Source: Proteiniclasticum ruminis DSM 24773 (GTDB lineage Bacteria; Bacillota; Clostridia; Clostridiales; Clostridiaceae). Taken from it: a stretch of 64,000 nucleotides of DNA. Below, piece by piece: positions 16,245 through 25,707 of the stretch (the stretch's first letter is position 1; each line of letters opens with the position of its first letter). The DNA is taken from positions 25,773 to 89,772 of the forward strand of contig NZ_JNKC01000010.1 of the NCBI RefSeq assembly GCF_000701905.1, given 5' to 3'. The translations under genes and the position numbers were made by a program. The notes under the pieces were generated by a model. That model was given only the letters and a program-made list of their open reading frames with translations. It was not told the origin of the DNA and searched no databases.

Positions 16245-17062
16245 GATTCAATCTTCTCCTTCCATGTAATTTTCTTTTCAATCTTGCTGGTCAGGATCTT
16301 CACAAGGATTTTCTGAAGCCTCTCCTTGTCGTAGTTTCGGACAAGCTTGCCGTTGAGGGCAAGAGAAATGGTGCCTGTTTCCTCTGAAACGATGAGCACC
16401 AGAGCATCAGACACTTCTGAAAGTCCTAGAGCTGCCCGGTGCCTTGTGCCCAGGCTTTTGCTGATGTCTTTGTTGTTGGTGAGAGGAAGCACACATCCAG
16501 AGGAAGAGATCCTGTCTCCTCTTATGATGGTAGCTCCATCATGAAGTGGTGTATTGGGTACAAAGATATTTTCTAAAAGCGCCGTGGAGACCACCGCATC
16601 AATTTTAGTGCCTGTCTCACTGATGTCCCCAAGACCTGTGTCCTGTTCAATAACAATGAGGGCTCCGGTTTTACTTTCACTTAAATTGTCCACAGCTTCT
16701 ACGATTTCATTCACAACTTTGGTCAGGATATCCGCATCTCTCAGCACCCTTCTGTCACTGAAGGCCGATCTTCCCAAGTGCTCCAGAATCCTTCGGATTT
16801 CCGGTTGGAAGATGATGACCAGCGTCAGCACTCCAATGGTGATGGTCTTACTGATGATGGTATACACCATGGTGAGATTGAAGATATAACTGATGGGAAT
16901 GAGCAGCAAAATCAGCACAATGCCGCGAAGAAGCAGCTCCGCCCTTGTTTCGATAATCAGTTTATAAGCTCTATAAATCAGATACGCCACGATGAGAATA
17001 TCAATGACGGAGGAAATATTCATATTTCTAACGGTATTCAGTATGGTATTGAGCGTTTCCAC
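16211..17062 (-). CDS. cdaA: Diadenylate cyclase CdaA
   Basis: Makes cyclic di-AMP from two ATP at the cytoplasmic membrane. Three N-terminal membrane helices occupy about residues 17-85, followed by the DisA_N cyclase domain with the catalytic PLHDGATIIRGDRI motif near residue 170 and GTRHRAALGLSE near residue 203. Length 283 fits the family. The start is a GTG at 17062 with GGGGAGG seven bases upstream. It is cotranscribed with cdaR (34-base overlap). Cyclic di-AMP controls potassium and osmolyte balance and wall metabolism in Firmicutes. Confidence 0.96.
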   Translation of the reverse strand: METLNTILNTVRNMNISSVIDILIVAYLIYRAYKLIIETRAELLLRGIVLILLLIPISYIFNLTMVYTIISKTITIGVLTLVIIFQPEIRRILEHLGRSAFSDRRVLRDADILTKVVNEIVEAVDNLSESKTGALIVIEQDTGLGDISETGTKIDAVVSTALLENIFVPNTPLHDGATIIRGDRISSSGCVLPLTNNKDISKSLGTRHRAALGLSEVSDALVLIVSEETGTISLALNGKLVRNYDKERLQKILVKILTSKIEKKITWKEKIESWLSKKDRISS

Positions 17063-17255
17063 GGGACACCTCCCCTGCTTTTCTCAGCAGATTTTAGTCA
17101 ATATATTTAAATTATACAATAGAACGCGCTTGGATTGTGCACAATTTTCGGTTTTTGGCAATTTCTTTGCAGTATTCACCGATGTTTCATATTATGCATC
17201 GATAAATAGGATCCTCTTATGCTGCATGCTCCTCTCCCATTGTAGCGGATGAACT

Positions 17256-17290
17256 AAAAAACCTCTTAAAAGAACGGGTCTTTTAAGGGG
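17256..17290 (-). terminator. Orphan minus-strand terminator upstream of cdaA
   Basis: CCTCTTAAAAGA (17262-17273) pairs with TCTTTTAAGGGG (17279-17290), and the minus strand continues TTTTTT. Because trxA already has its own terminator at 17512-17547, this hairpin may end a short untranslated transcript. Confidence 0.7.
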
Positions 17291-17511
17291 GTTTTAATAT
17301 CTTTTCAAGATTTCTAAAGAATGCAGTCCTTTACAGCTGATTTTTCTTCAGAATAGACCCTCTATTCCTGTTGTGCACAAAATTTTCTGGAGGTCTCTTC
17401 CACTATCTCCTAAGATTGCCTGATCATATCCTTCCTCTTCTACAACCTTTCTTTGATGACAAAAAGTGAAACCCGCAAGGATCTTACGCTTTCTGTGTAA
17501 CGATAGGAAGC

Positions 17512-17547
17512 AAAAACCCCTTCCAAAAGCACAGCTTTCAGAAGGGG
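17512..17547 (-). terminator. Rho-independent terminator of trxA
   Basis: CCCCTTC (17517-17523) pairs with GAAGGGG (17541-17547), with an inner AAAGC/GCTTT stem, followed on the minus strand by TTTTT. It begins nine bases after the trxA stop codon. Confidence 0.85.
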
Positions 17548-17555
17548 ATCTTCAA

Positions 17556-17870
17556 TTACTTATTTCTGTTGATGAATGCTCGCAGCTCTTCCTTTGGTCT
17601 GAAACCAACGATCTGGTCCACCAACTGGCCATTTCTAAATGCCAGAAGTGTAGGGATGCTGGCAACTCTGTACTTTGCTGCCTGCTGTGGGTTGTTGTCC
17701 ACATTGAGCTTCACAAATTCCACATCTTCAATTTCGTCGTTGAGTTCTTCAAATAGGGGAGCGAGCATTTTGCAGGGTCCGCACCAAGGTGCCCAAAAGT
17801 CCACCAGTACAAGTCCTTCTTTTCCAAGTACATCACTTTCAAAAGTGCTGCCTGTTACTTCCTTAATCAT
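17556..17870 (-). CDS. trxA: Thioredoxin
   Basis: A 104-residue thioredoxin with the active site [10 protein letters not shown] near residues 28-37 and the cis-proline block [10 protein letters not shown] near residue 71. It reduces disulfides in cytoplasmic proteins using electrons from a thioredoxin reductase not seen in this window. GGAGGAAAAGAT precedes the ATG. Single-gene transcript: own terminator follows. Family assignment is secure. Confidence 0.97.
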   Translation of the reverse strand: MIKEVTGSTFESDVLGKEGLVLVDFWAPWCGPCKMLAPLFEELNDEIEDVEFVKLNVDNNPQQAAKYRVASIPTLLAFRNGQLVDQIVGFRPKEELRAFINRNK

Positions 17871-18006
17871 ATCTTTTCCTCCTGAGTCTTTAAATTATAT
17901 TACCCATTATACACATTCTTTTTCATTTTTACAGTTGGTCGTGAAAAATTAACAGAAGGTTTCCTTTGACAAATTTTGACATCAAAACGTTTACATTCCC
18001 TTCAGA

Positions 18007-18028
18007 AAGAACCTTGTTTCAGGTTCTT
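18007..18028 (-). terminator. Weak hairpin after the 72-aa gene
   Basis: AAGAACCT (18007-18014) pairs with AGGTTCTT (18021-18028). The following T-run on the minus strand is poor, so this is only a possible terminator. Confidence 0.4.
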
Positions 18029-18035
18029 CTTCCCA

Positions 18036-18254
18036 CTATAGGGAGGCCAGCCAAGCTTCAGCGTCTACCTTCAGGATCTGTGTGATCTTCTCTTCCTGAA
18101 ATGGACTTTCATGTCCACCCCTCTGAAGTAGCACATACCGGTTGTTTTTGGTCCGATAGAGAATCTCTTCAAATCCTTTTGGATCTCCAAAGTATCCCTT
18201 GGTGACTCTTCTGATTTCTGTGGCTGTTTCAAGATTTGGTGCCTTCTTTGCCAT
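18036..18254 (-). CDS. Small hypothetical protein (72 aa)
   Basis: Not recognised. A basic, soluble 72-residue product starting MAKKAPNLETATEIRRVTKG with a central YVLLQRGGHESPF block and a C-terminal helix. GGAAGGAGGGAAC upstream of the ATG supports translation. It stands alone between thioredoxin and a plus-strand SDR gene. No metal or nucleotide motif is visible. Confidence 0.6.
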   Translation of the reverse strand: MAKKAPNLETATEIRRVTKGYFGDPKGFEEILYRTKNNRYVLLQRGGHESPFQEEKITQILKVDAEAWLASL

Positions 18255-18558
18255 CTAGTTCCCTCCTTCCAAACATAAAGGTCTTTTACATTATATCACC
18301 ATCTGCTAAAATCTTCAAAGTTCCTCTCCCCAATGGCTTTTGGTTATTTTTTATGTGTTTTTAGGGTAAGAATCTGCTGTTTTTTCTACTGTTTGGCTCT
18401 ACTTCCCATTCAGTGTAAAAACTGGCAATCGATGAAAAATGATCCAAGGAGTTTTACAGAACTTTCATGACACGTCAAAAAGCACTTCATATTTAGACCC
18501 TATAGTCTATTAAAAAGAAAAGAACCCATTACCCGAACTGACGCAAAGGAGGTACCAA
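18255..18558. other. Gene-free divergent region upstream of the SDR gene
   Basis: AT-rich, between divergent genes. It must hold promoters for both; the only firm element I see is the AAAGGAGG ribosome binding site of the SDR gene near 18546-18553. No repeats or RNA gene recognised. Confidence 0.4.
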
Positions 18559-19449
18559 ATGCCCCAAAAGAAAAATCATGAACTGAAAGGCAGTGAAATG
18601 CCGAAATCTGATGAAATCAAAGCCCAGGTCATTGAGAATGATCTTGAATCTCTCATGGACCCGCAGCCCATATATGACAACACCAGTCACTCTGGGTATA
18701 ACAGACTGAAAGGAAAAGTCGCCATCATCACCGGTGGAGACAGCGGCATTGGCAGAGCCGTTTCTGTGGCCTATGCCAAGGAAGGAGCAAAGATTGCAGT
18801 GGTGTACCGCGATTCCCATGAGGATGCAGATAAAACCAAAGAAGTGGTGGAATCCTACGGCGGAGAGTGTCTTCTTCTATCAGGAGATCTGGGAGAGCCT
18901 GCTTTTTCCAAGAAAATTGTGGAGAAAACGCTGAAAAAATATGGCCGTATCGATATCCTCGTGAATAATGCAGCCGAACAGCATCCTAAAGAGTCCCTAT
19001 TGGAAATCACCGATGATCAGATGGAGCGCACCTTCAAAACCAATATTTTCTCTGTTTTTTATCTTACAAGAGAAGTTCTGCCTCACCTCCGTGAAGGTGC
19101 AGTCATTCTTAATACCACTTCTGTCACCGCTTTTCGGGGAAATCCCACTTTGCTGGATTACTCCGCCACCAAAGGAGCCATCAGCGCCTTTACCCGTTCC
19201 CTGGCTCTCAATCTTGCGGATGAAGGCATCCGGGTGAATCAGGTGGCTCCAGGTCCCATCTGGACACCGCTCATTCCTTCCACTTTCGGGAAAGAAAAAG
19301 TAGAGAAATTTGGCCAGGATGTCCCCATGGGAAGACCCGGCCAGCCAGTGGAGCTTGCTGAAGCTTATGTATTCCTTGCCTCTGACGGAGCTACCTATAT
19401 CACAGGACAGACCCTCCACATCAATGGTGGAGATATTGTGAACTGCTGA
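18559..19449 (+). CDS. SDR family oxidoreductase (YdaD/YhdF/YhxC type)
   Basis: A 296-residue short-chain dehydrogenase. After a 45-residue N-terminal extension typical of the B. subtilis YdaD/YhdF general-stress group it has the NAD(P) motif TGGDSGIGRAVS, the DILVNNAAEQHP block, the catalytic S-Y-K set (TTSVTAFRG, then DYSATKGA) and the C-terminal ITGQTLHINGGDI. The substrate is unknown; relatives are often linked to stress survival. AAAGGAGGT lies ahead of the ATG, and the gene is followed by its own terminator, so it is monocistronic. Confidence 0.9.
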   Translation: MPQKKNHELKGSEMPKSDEIKAQVIENDLESLMDPQPIYDNTSHSGYNRLKGKVAIITGGDSGIGRAVSVAYAKEGAKIAVVYRDSHEDADKTKEVVESYGGECLLLSGDLGEPAFSKKIVEKTLKKYGRIDILVNNAAEQHPKESLLEITDDQMERTFKTNIFSVFYLTREVLPHLREGAVILNTTSVTAFRGNPTLLDYSATKGAISAFTRSLALNLADEGIRVNQVAPGPIWTPLIPSTFGKEKVEKFGQDVPMGRPGQPVELAEAYVFLASDGATYITGQTLHINGGDIVNC

Positions 19450-19461
19450 TATTTCATAGAA

Positions 19462-19500
19462 AGAGAGTCCGGTAAACTGTATACCGGACTCTCTTTCTCT
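19462..19500 (+). terminator. Terminator after the SDR gene
   Basis: AGAGAGTCCGGTA (19462-19474) pairs perfectly with TACCGGACTCTCT (19482-19494), loop of 7, followed by TTCTCTTTTT. A 13 bp stem between convergent genes; may also serve the Tad operon in the other direction. Confidence 0.88.
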
Positions 19501-19521
19501 TTTTACTTGCAAGCTTAGTCT

Positions 19522-19872
19522 CTAGTCTTCCACGCTCAGGCAGTCTCCAGTGCTGACACGGTCTTTCAGCACTCCACTCTTTGTTTCAATGACAGATCTT
19601 GAGTCTTTCACAACTTTACTGATTCTCCAGGGCTTCATATCAAAAATGGTATGCACTACGCATAGATCCTCATCCAGAAAAAGCACATCGATGTTCATTT
19701 TCATAAAGAAGCAGTGAATGCTATTGCATGGAGTAATTCTGAGTCCTTCATGATTTGGCATAGATGTCTTTCCCATGAGTCCCTTGAACCGGCCATAAAA
19801 ACCTTGTGCTTCCTTCAGGTTTTCAAGAAGCACCTCTCCATTTTCATTTTTTAGAACCACCGTCATTTTCAC
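19522..19872 (-). CDS. DUF192 family protein
   Basis: A 116-residue protein of the DUF192 family. The hallmark blocks are present: GFYGRFKGLMGK near residue 25, GLRITPCNSIHCFFMKMNIDVLFLDED near 43-69, and VIETKSGVLKDRV near 93-106. It lacks a signal peptide. The start overlaps the end of the VWA gene by about 28 bases, so it is the last gene of the Tad operon. The family's activity is unknown; genomic linkage to Tad pili is seen here directly. Confidence 0.85.
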   Translation of the reverse strand: MKMTVVLKNENGEVLLENLKEAQGFYGRFKGLMGKTSMPNHEGLRITPCNSIHCFFMKMNIDVLFLDEDLCVVHTIFDMKPWRISKVVKDSRSVIETKSGVLKDRVSTGDCLSVED

Positions 19873-22384
19873 TCTCCTTTAAAAGATTCTTGGCTTTTGT
19901 CTTACTCCTTCCTTCTTCTTCCTCATACCAGAAAATGTAGTCCGCTGTTTCAAAGACATTCCCATCATAAAGCATCCTTTTGGTGAGAATGGTCCCATCG
20001 AAATTGAGTACTCCAGGCTGGGTCACCTGGATGCGAAGCCTGGGAGACTCCTCTTTTCCAAAAAGCGCCTTGTATCCTTCGATGAACTTTTTCGATGGAT
20101 CCTCTGCTTTTTTCAAGAGTAGCATCTTATAGTCCGATCCCTTGGCAGGCAAGTAGAAATCTCCCTCCTCCTCTTTGACGAAGCTAATGATGACCTCTTT
20201 TTTCTTTTTGTCAGTGAGATGAAGGGCTCCTTCTTCCTCTAAAGACATCCGGTCCTTTTTATAATGAAGACTTCCACTGACAAGATGCTTCGGCATCACA
20301 AGCACCTTATAAAAAACCCTGCCCAGAAGATAGAATAGAAGCAGCCCAATAAAAAGAAAGAGAAGAAGGCCCAGAAGAACCGACCTGTAGGGTGATACAT
20401 TCTGAAGAAGCCCTCCAAGAAAGCTCACCACATTGACTTCAACAATGATTGGGTTTCCTGATATCGTCCTGCCCTCTCTTAATCCCGACACGGCTATTGA
20501 AAGAGGAACAGACTCCTCCTTCCTGCTTTCATGGGGTTGATACCGCAGGAATATCCTTTTTTTCTCCTGAGCGTCAATCTCATGAACTGGATTCAAGATT
20601 TCCCCCTTCTCATCCTCCAGAGTGAAGGTTAGGGTTTCCGGGAAAATGCTGGCATTTTTTACAATAATTTCCAGAAGAGCGGACTCTCCGGATTTCACAG
20701 AGACCTGAGAGGAAGCTGATGACACCGAAATCTCCTTTAGTATGCCTATGTTCACCTCACCCAGCTCTTTTTCCTGCACAAAGGGTTCCCCTTTGTAGCT
20801 TCCACGGAATCCAATTTGAAGATGCGCTTTTCCCTCTTTTTCAAAGGACACCCGGGTGCTGTAAAGGCCATCACCAGCGCGAAGATCCCCGGAAGCCTCC
20901 TCCCCATCATCGTTGAATACATAAAGAACTTCCTCGCCATCTTCATAGGTGAGATGAAGCGCATACTCTTCCAGAAGAAGATCTCTTCCTGGTATAAGAT
21001 TTACACCACCGGAGGAGAGACTGCTTCTGATGATCCTTGAGGAATCCAAAATCTCTAGAGCGCTGGTTTCAAAATAGTCTGATGTGATCACTGGAACATT
21101 TTTCACAGAAAAGGCACTTCCTGCAGTGGCTATGGTTTTACCGTCTTCCTTTAAAAGAACCTCCACCTCATAGAATCCATGGTCTTTGGTGTCCTCAAAA
21201 GTTCCCACATAGACATCATTCTCTAAAGTCAGTCCGATGGGCGTTCGGCTCTTCACACCATTTTTTGTGATGACAGCTTCCAAGGATGCTGTTTCTGGGA
21301 TGGGCGTACTGGAATACACACTGAGCCTCAGCGGTTCATTCATGGGATGCACGGCATTCATCACAGGTTCCTCCATCCAAAGCTTGAAGAAAAAGTCTGT
21401 GCTGCCGAAGGCCTTCATGGCTGGAGCTGCAGTTTCTCCTGGCGCTGGGGTCAGCTTGACACTCCAGGTGCCCACCTGCTCCTCCTCTTTCTGATTGAGG
21501 GTCAGTAAGGTGTACCCTCTCTCTTTATATAAAGCAACGCCCTCTGTGATGCCCACTCCTCCAGGCCCTGTGACGTCCACCTGATAATTGTCTGTATTCT
21601 GCGTAAGAAGCAGCGTGGTCTGGCTGATGTAGGGATCCATCTCAAAAGAAATGGTCTTCTCTTCTGATAGGACAAACTCTTCTTCCAGAAGAGGACTTCT
21701 GTTTTTTAGACTTTCCACAATGCCAAAAAAGACCTCTGCCAATGTGCCAGGGTCCTCTGTGATGGTGGCTGCACCCAGGGTTTCCAGAGACATTCTTTCC
21801 AGGATTGCAGGATCAATATCTCCAAACCCAACGGTATAGATGGGAATCTTTTCTTCTGCTGCCCTTCCTGTGAGACTCCATAAGCCGTTCATGTAGTTAT
21901 CCATGTAACCAGGCTCTTCACGCCTTGCAGGGTCAGGGTCCGGAATTCCGTCTGTGACAAAAAGAATGACTTTCCGGGCTTCATTCTCCACCTCTTCCAG
22001 CTGGGTGAGGGCAGATTCCATGGCTTTCACATAATCCGTGTCCCCTGCAGGAAGAAGGTTTCCAGTGAGGGCGTTCTTCATGAGATTCTTATTCGCCGTG
22101 CTTTCCACCTTCTGGAAAGGAACCGCAGTTCTCACATTCTCATCGAAGGTGATGACTCCGATGGCGTCCTCTGGACTTAAGAGATCAATGAACATTTTGG
22201 CCGCGGTTTCCCGTAGTCCTTCTGGGTCTGTCTGCCCCATGCTGCCTGATACATCCACAACGAGACTCACCGCAAGGTTTTCAAGCCTTACTCTTTCCTC
22301 CGCCTGGACTTTTACCAGGGGAAAATACGCAGCAAAAAGACAGATCGCTAAAAATAGTGACCATGACTTTTTGTTTTTTCTCAT
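19844..22384 (-). CDS. VWA-domain membrane protein at the end of the Tad operon
   Basis: An 846-residue exported protein. A signal peptide (to about residue 28, ending KVQAEE) is followed by a von Willebrand A domain with an intact MIDAS start DVSGSMG (DxSxS) near residue 39 and TDGIPDPDP near residue 145. The middle is Ig-like beta domains (for example one ending in GDGLYSTRVSF). One membrane helix (about residues 661-684) leads to a cytoplasmic beta domain. It begins five bases after tadC, so it is part of the pilus operon. A surface adhesion or pilus-assembly role is inferred from position; tip adhesins with VWA domains are known in other pili. Confidence 0.75.
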   Translation of the reverse strand: MRKNKKSWSLFLAICLFAAYFPLVKVQAEERVRLENLAVSLVVDVSGSMGQTDPEGLRETAAKMFIDLLSPEDAIGVITFDENVRTAVPFQKVESTANKNLMKNALTGNLLPAGDTDYVKAMESALTQLEEVENEARKVILFVTDGIPDPDPARREEPGYMDNYMNGLWSLTGRAAEEKIPIYTVGFGDIDPAILERMSLETLGAATITEDPGTLAEVFFGIVESLKNRSPLLEEEFVLSEEKTISFEMDPYISQTTLLLTQNTDNYQVDVTGPGGVGITEGVALYKERGYTLLTLNQKEEEQVGTWSVKLTPAPGETAAPAMKAFGSTDFFFKLWMEEPVMNAVHPMNEPLRLSVYSSTPIPETASLEAVITKNGVKSRTPIGLTLENDVYVGTFEDTKDHGFYEVEVLLKEDGKTIATAGSAFSVKNVPVITSDYFETSALEILDSSRIIRSSLSSGGVNLIPGRDLLLEEYALHLTYEDGEEVLYVFNDDGEEASGDLRAGDGLYSTRVSFEKEGKAHLQIGFRGSYKGEPFVQEKELGEVNIGILKEISVSSASSQVSVKSGESALLEIIVKNASIFPETLTFTLEDEKGEILNPVHEIDAQEKKRIFLRYQPHESRKEESVPLSIAVSGLREGRTISGNPIIVEVNVVSFLGGLLQNVSPYRSVLLGLLLFLFIGLLLFYLLGRVFYKVLVMPKHLVSGSLHYKKDRMSLEEEGALHLTDKKKKEVIISFVKEEEGDFYLPAKGSDYKMLLLKKAEDPSKKFIEGYKALFGKEESPRLRIQVTQPGVLNFDGTILTKRMLYDGNVFETADYIFWYEEEEGRSKTKAKNLLKESENDGGSKK

Positions 22385-22389
22385 ACTAC

Positions 22390-23313
22390 CTACCTCAATA
22401 TATCTGTTCCGCTCAGTGCTTCCAGTACGTTCAGAAGTGCCGGTCCTAAAATGATGATGAATATGGCGGGAAGGAAGAAAAAGACCAATGGAAAAATCAT
22501 CTTCACAGGGAGCTTCGCCACAGCCTGCTCAATCCGCTGTCTTCTTCTTGTTCTCGCGGACATGGACTGGACTCGGAGCATATTGGCGATGTTTGATCCC
22601 AGCTGGTCCGCCTGGATCACTGCTGTGACAAAGGTGTTTAGATCATCCACGCCTGTCCTTTTCGAAAGGGATCTTAGGGCCTCTGATCGGTTTCTGCCCT
22701 TGGAGATGTCATCCAGCACCGCTCGGATTTCTTCTGCCAAAGCTCCCTTCATTTTTTCGGCGGAGCGCTTCATGGCCATATCAAAGCCTAGACCAGCTTC
22801 CACAGAAACGTAGAGAAGATCCAGAAAACTAGGGAGAGACACTTGAATCTCTTCCTGCCTTTTTCTGGCGATGCTCCGGTACTGCACATAGGGGAGCATC
22901 CATCCCAGAAATGCCATCACCGCTGTGAAAAGAAGTGCTGGTAGGTTTGTAAGAAGACTCACCACATACATGAGTCCACCAAAGATCACCGCACTGACCA
23001 ACTGAAGAAGTAGAAGTTTATTGGTATTCATAACCTTCTGCTTTCCTGCCTGGATGATCAGCGTCTCATACTTGTCTTTGATGCCAGAAGGGGTCATTCT
23101 TCCCACGGCCTTGGCCATGCGGTCCACCAGAGGGGCTATGACACGGTCAATGAAGGGCGTCTTCAGTTCATCTTCCTCATAATCCACACCAATGGCTTTA
23201 ATGGACTGAAGTCTTTCAGAAACCATGACTCTCTTTCCAAAGAAGACCTGATAGAGCACTACCGTGATGAGTGTTACAGTGACCAGGGTGAGTAGATAGA
23301 GCAGCGGTTCCAT
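22390..23313 (-). CDS. tadC: Tad pilus inner-membrane protein TadC (T2SF family)
   Basis: A 307-residue type II secretion F-domain protein. Hydrophobic segments lie at about 2-22, 101-140 and 275-300; the T2SF block is GLGFDMAMKRSAEKMKGAL with LSKRTGVDDLNTFVTAVIQAD. With TadB it forms the membrane platform that couples the TadA ATPase to assembly of Flp pilin. It lies 13 bases from tadB and five bases from the VWA gene. Length and topology are standard. Confidence 0.9.
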   Translation of the reverse strand: MEPLLYLLTLVTVTLITVVLYQVFFGKRVMVSERLQSIKAIGVDYEEDELKTPFIDRVIAPLVDRMAKAVGRMTPSGIKDKYETLIIQAGKQKVMNTNKLLLLQLVSAVIFGGLMYVVSLLTNLPALLFTAVMAFLGWMLPYVQYRSIARKRQEEIQVSLPSFLDLLYVSVEAGLGFDMAMKRSAEKMKGALAEEIRAVLDDISKGRNRSEALRSLSKRTGVDDLNTFVTAVIQADQLGSNIANMLRVQSMSARTRRRQRIEQAVAKLPVKMIFPLVFFFLPAIFIIILGPALLNVLEALSGTDILR

Positions 23314-23325
23314 ACAGTCTCCTCC

Positions 23326-24291
23326 TTACATTTTCACTTTGATGATTTTCATAAGAATCAGCACACCAACAGTCTGCATGATAAGCACCACACCTATGAG
23401 GATATTTCCAATAAACGTATTAAAGAGTGGAAGGATGAAATTAGGGTTCACAAAATTCAAAATTAAAACAAGCACAAATGGAATTCCACCGACCACAACC
23501 GCCGACATCTTACTCTGAGCGGTGATGGTTTTGATGTCTCCACGGAGTTTTATGCGGTCACGAATAGTATTGGCTAAGACATCCAGAATTTCCGAAAGGT
23601 TTCCTCCCACCTGCCTCTGAATGAGGATGGCGGTGACGAAGATGTCGATGTCCTCGTCCTCGGTTCTCTTGGAGAAATCCGAAAGAGCCTCATCAATAGG
23701 TTTTCCAAGGGAGTTGTCTCGGACGATCTTATTGAACTCATAAGCGATGGGGTCTTCCATCTCTTTTCCTGCCACCAGCATGGACTGGGTGAAGCTAAGT
23801 CCTGCACGAAGGCCATTGGATAAAATCGATAAAGCCTCGGGCAGCTGGTTGTTCAGCTTTTTCCCTCTACTCACCTTGGCCATTCTTACATAAAGCCCTG
23901 GAATCATGTAGAGAATCACCATAATAATAATCCCCATAAAGATTGGCACCTTGGTTATAAAAAGGAGAACTCCAACAGATCCACTGAGAAGCACCGAGAT
24001 ACCAAAAAGTTCTTCTGGCTTCAAAGGCAAATGGGCTTTGGTCAGAGTATCCTTATTCTTTTGATAAATCCTTCCGATGAACCCGATTCTCGAAAGCTTT
24101 GACAAGAAAAGTTCGTTTCTTGGGATATTTTGATTCTCCCCTCGCTCCTCTGCGTAATTTTCCACATCAGAAGTTCTGATCTTCTCCATCCGGTGCTGAA
24201 TCTGTGCAGACTTTCCAAAAAAGAGCAGATACAGTCCCACAAGAAGAAGAAGGACACTAAAAAATACTCCTGCATATATTGCATAAATCAT
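23326..24291 (-). CDS. tadB: Tad pilus inner-membrane protein TadB (T2SF family)
   Basis: A 321-residue T2SF-domain protein, paralog of TadC. Membrane segments are near residues 3-25, 98-130 and 265-320; the conserved region has LPEALSILSNGLRAGLSF and FVTAILIQRQVGGNLSEIL. It lies directly after tadA (five-base gap). Platform protein for type IVc (Tad) pilus assembly in the cytoplasmic membrane. Confidence 0.9.
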   Translation of the reverse strand: MIYAIYAGVFFSVLLLLVGLYLLFFGKSAQIQHRMEKIRTSDVENYAEERGENQNIPRNELFLSKLSRIGFIGRIYQKNKDTLTKAHLPLKPEELFGISVLLSGSVGVLLFITKVPIFMGIIIMVILYMIPGLYVRMAKVSRGKKLNNQLPEALSILSNGLRAGLSFTQSMLVAGKEMEDPIAYEFNKIVRDNSLGKPIDEALSDFSKRTEDEDIDIFVTAILIQRQVGGNLSEILDVLANTIRDRIKLRGDIKTITAQSKMSAVVVGGIPFVLVLILNFVNPNFILPLFNTFIGNILIGVVLIMQTVGVLILMKIIKVKM

Positions 24292-24296
24292 CCTAA

Positions 24297-25673
24297 CTAC
24301 CTCCTCATCTGAGAGGAATCTGGTGGCACCTCATATTTTTTGAAAATGGCCGACGGCACATTTTCCCCATAGGTTTTCAGTTTATCAATGAACTTCGGTA
24401 CAATGCCCGTAGCCACATGTTTTCCCATGACTTTTCCTGTTTCATCAAAGCCTTCCTGACGGAAGACGAAGATATCTTGTAGGGTGATGGTATCATTTTC
24501 CATACCCACCACTTCGGATACTTTTGTGATCTTTCTGGATCCATCATTAAATCTGGACACCTGCACAATGAGATCCAATGCCGATGCAATCTGCTCACGG
24601 ATGGCTTTGGAGGGAAGCTCCATACCGGCCATCATGACCATGGTTTCCAATCTAGACAGAGTATCTCTTGGGGTATTGGCATGGATGGTTGTGAGAGAGC
24701 CGTCATGACCTGTATTCATAGCCTGAAGCATATCCAATGCTTCTGCCGAGCGGACCTCACCTACAACGATTCGATCCGGTCTCATACGAAGGGTGTTGAC
24801 CACGAGATCTCTGATGGTAACTCTTCCTTTTCCTTCAATGTTTGCCGGTCGGCTTTCCAAGGTCAGCACATGTTCCTGCTGGAGCTGAAGCTCCGCCGCA
24901 TCCTCCACAGTGATGATACGTTCATCATGAGGGATAAAGCTTGAGATGACATTCAGGAGCGTTGTTTTACCACTACCGGTACCACCAGAAACAATGACAT
25001 TGCATCTCCCGCGGACACTGGCCCGTAAAAACTTTGCCATATCCATGTTGAGGGTTCCAAAGGTGATGAGGTCTTCTAATGTAAAGGGATCTGTGGAGAA
25101 CTTTCGGATGGTGATGGTGGGACCTTTTATAGATAGTGGTGGAATGATGATATTCACACGGGATCCATCTGGGAGCCTCGCATCCACCATGGGACTGCTT
25201 TCATCCACACGTCTGCCTAAGGGTGCAATAATCTTATCGATGGTATGGAGCACATGCTGATCGTTTCTGAAGGTCACAGTGGTAGGTTCAATCTTACCGA
25301 AACGTTCAATATAAACATGGTTGGGACCATTGACCATAACTTCTGTTACAGAAGGGTCATGGAGATAAGAGGTTACCGGGCCATATCCGAAAACTTCATC
25401 CATGACATACTTAGTGATTTTCTGTTTGTCACTGATGAGCCAGTGCTTTCTGTGACGATTGGAAAGGTCATTGATGGAGGCACCAATCTGCTCTTTGATA
25501 ATCCTTTCCTGCTCTTCCAGTTTGCTTTCGGGATTCATCACCACATCATCAATAACCGCTTCCAGCACCAGCGTTGCAAACTCTTCAATCTCTTTTTTCT
25601 TCTTCTCACTTTGTTCTTCCTGCTGATCCTTTTTCACATCTTGATTGTTTGGTCCAAAACTGTTCAGCATCAT
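24297..25673 (-). CDS. tadA: Tad pilus assembly ATPase TadA/CpaF
   Basis: A 458-residue secretion ATPase of the VirB11/CpaF type. Walker A is [14 protein letters not shown] near residue 236, the Asp box [16 protein letters not shown] follows near 258, and Walker B and the His box are [36 protein letters not shown] in blocks around 295-330. The N-terminal region includes [18 protein letters not shown]. It powers pilus extension (and, in the Caulobacter CpaF, retraction). Upstream tadZ and downstream tadB are cotranscribed. Confidence 0.95.
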   Translation of the reverse strand: MMLNSFGPNNQDVKKDQQEEQSEKKKKEIEEFATLVLEAVIDDVVMNPESKLEEQERIIKEQIGASINDLSNRHRKHWLISDKQKITKYVMDEVFGYGPVTSYLHDPSVTEVMVNGPNHVYIERFGKIEPTTVTFRNDQHVLHTIDKIIAPLGRRVDESSPMVDARLPDGSRVNIIIPPLSIKGPTITIRKFSTDPFTLEDLITFGTLNMDMAKFLRASVRGRCNVIVSGGTGSGKTTLLNVISSFIPHDERIITVEDAAELQLQQEHVLTLESRPANIEGKGRVTIRDLVVNTLRMRPDRIVVGEVRSAEALDMLQAMNTGHDGSLTTIHANTPRDTLSRLETMVMMAGMELPSKAIREQIASALDLIVQVSRFNDGSRKITKVSEVVGMENDTITLQDIFVFRQEGFDETGKVMGKHVATGIVPKFIDKLKTYGENVPSAIFKKYEVPPDSSQMRR

Positions 25674-25707
25674 TACTCGTCACCTCTTTCTTCTTCTGAC
25701 TTTGCTG

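Larger units (their letters stand above)
17063..17555. other. Gene-free region between cdaA and trxA with two hairpins
   Basis: No coding region is supported. It holds the trxA terminator (17512-17547), a second minus-strand terminator (17256-17290), a hairpin GAATAGA-GGG-TCTATTC on the minus strand in between, and the cdaA upstream region with TATAAT on the minus strand near 17114-17119 but no clear -35. Confidence 0.5.
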
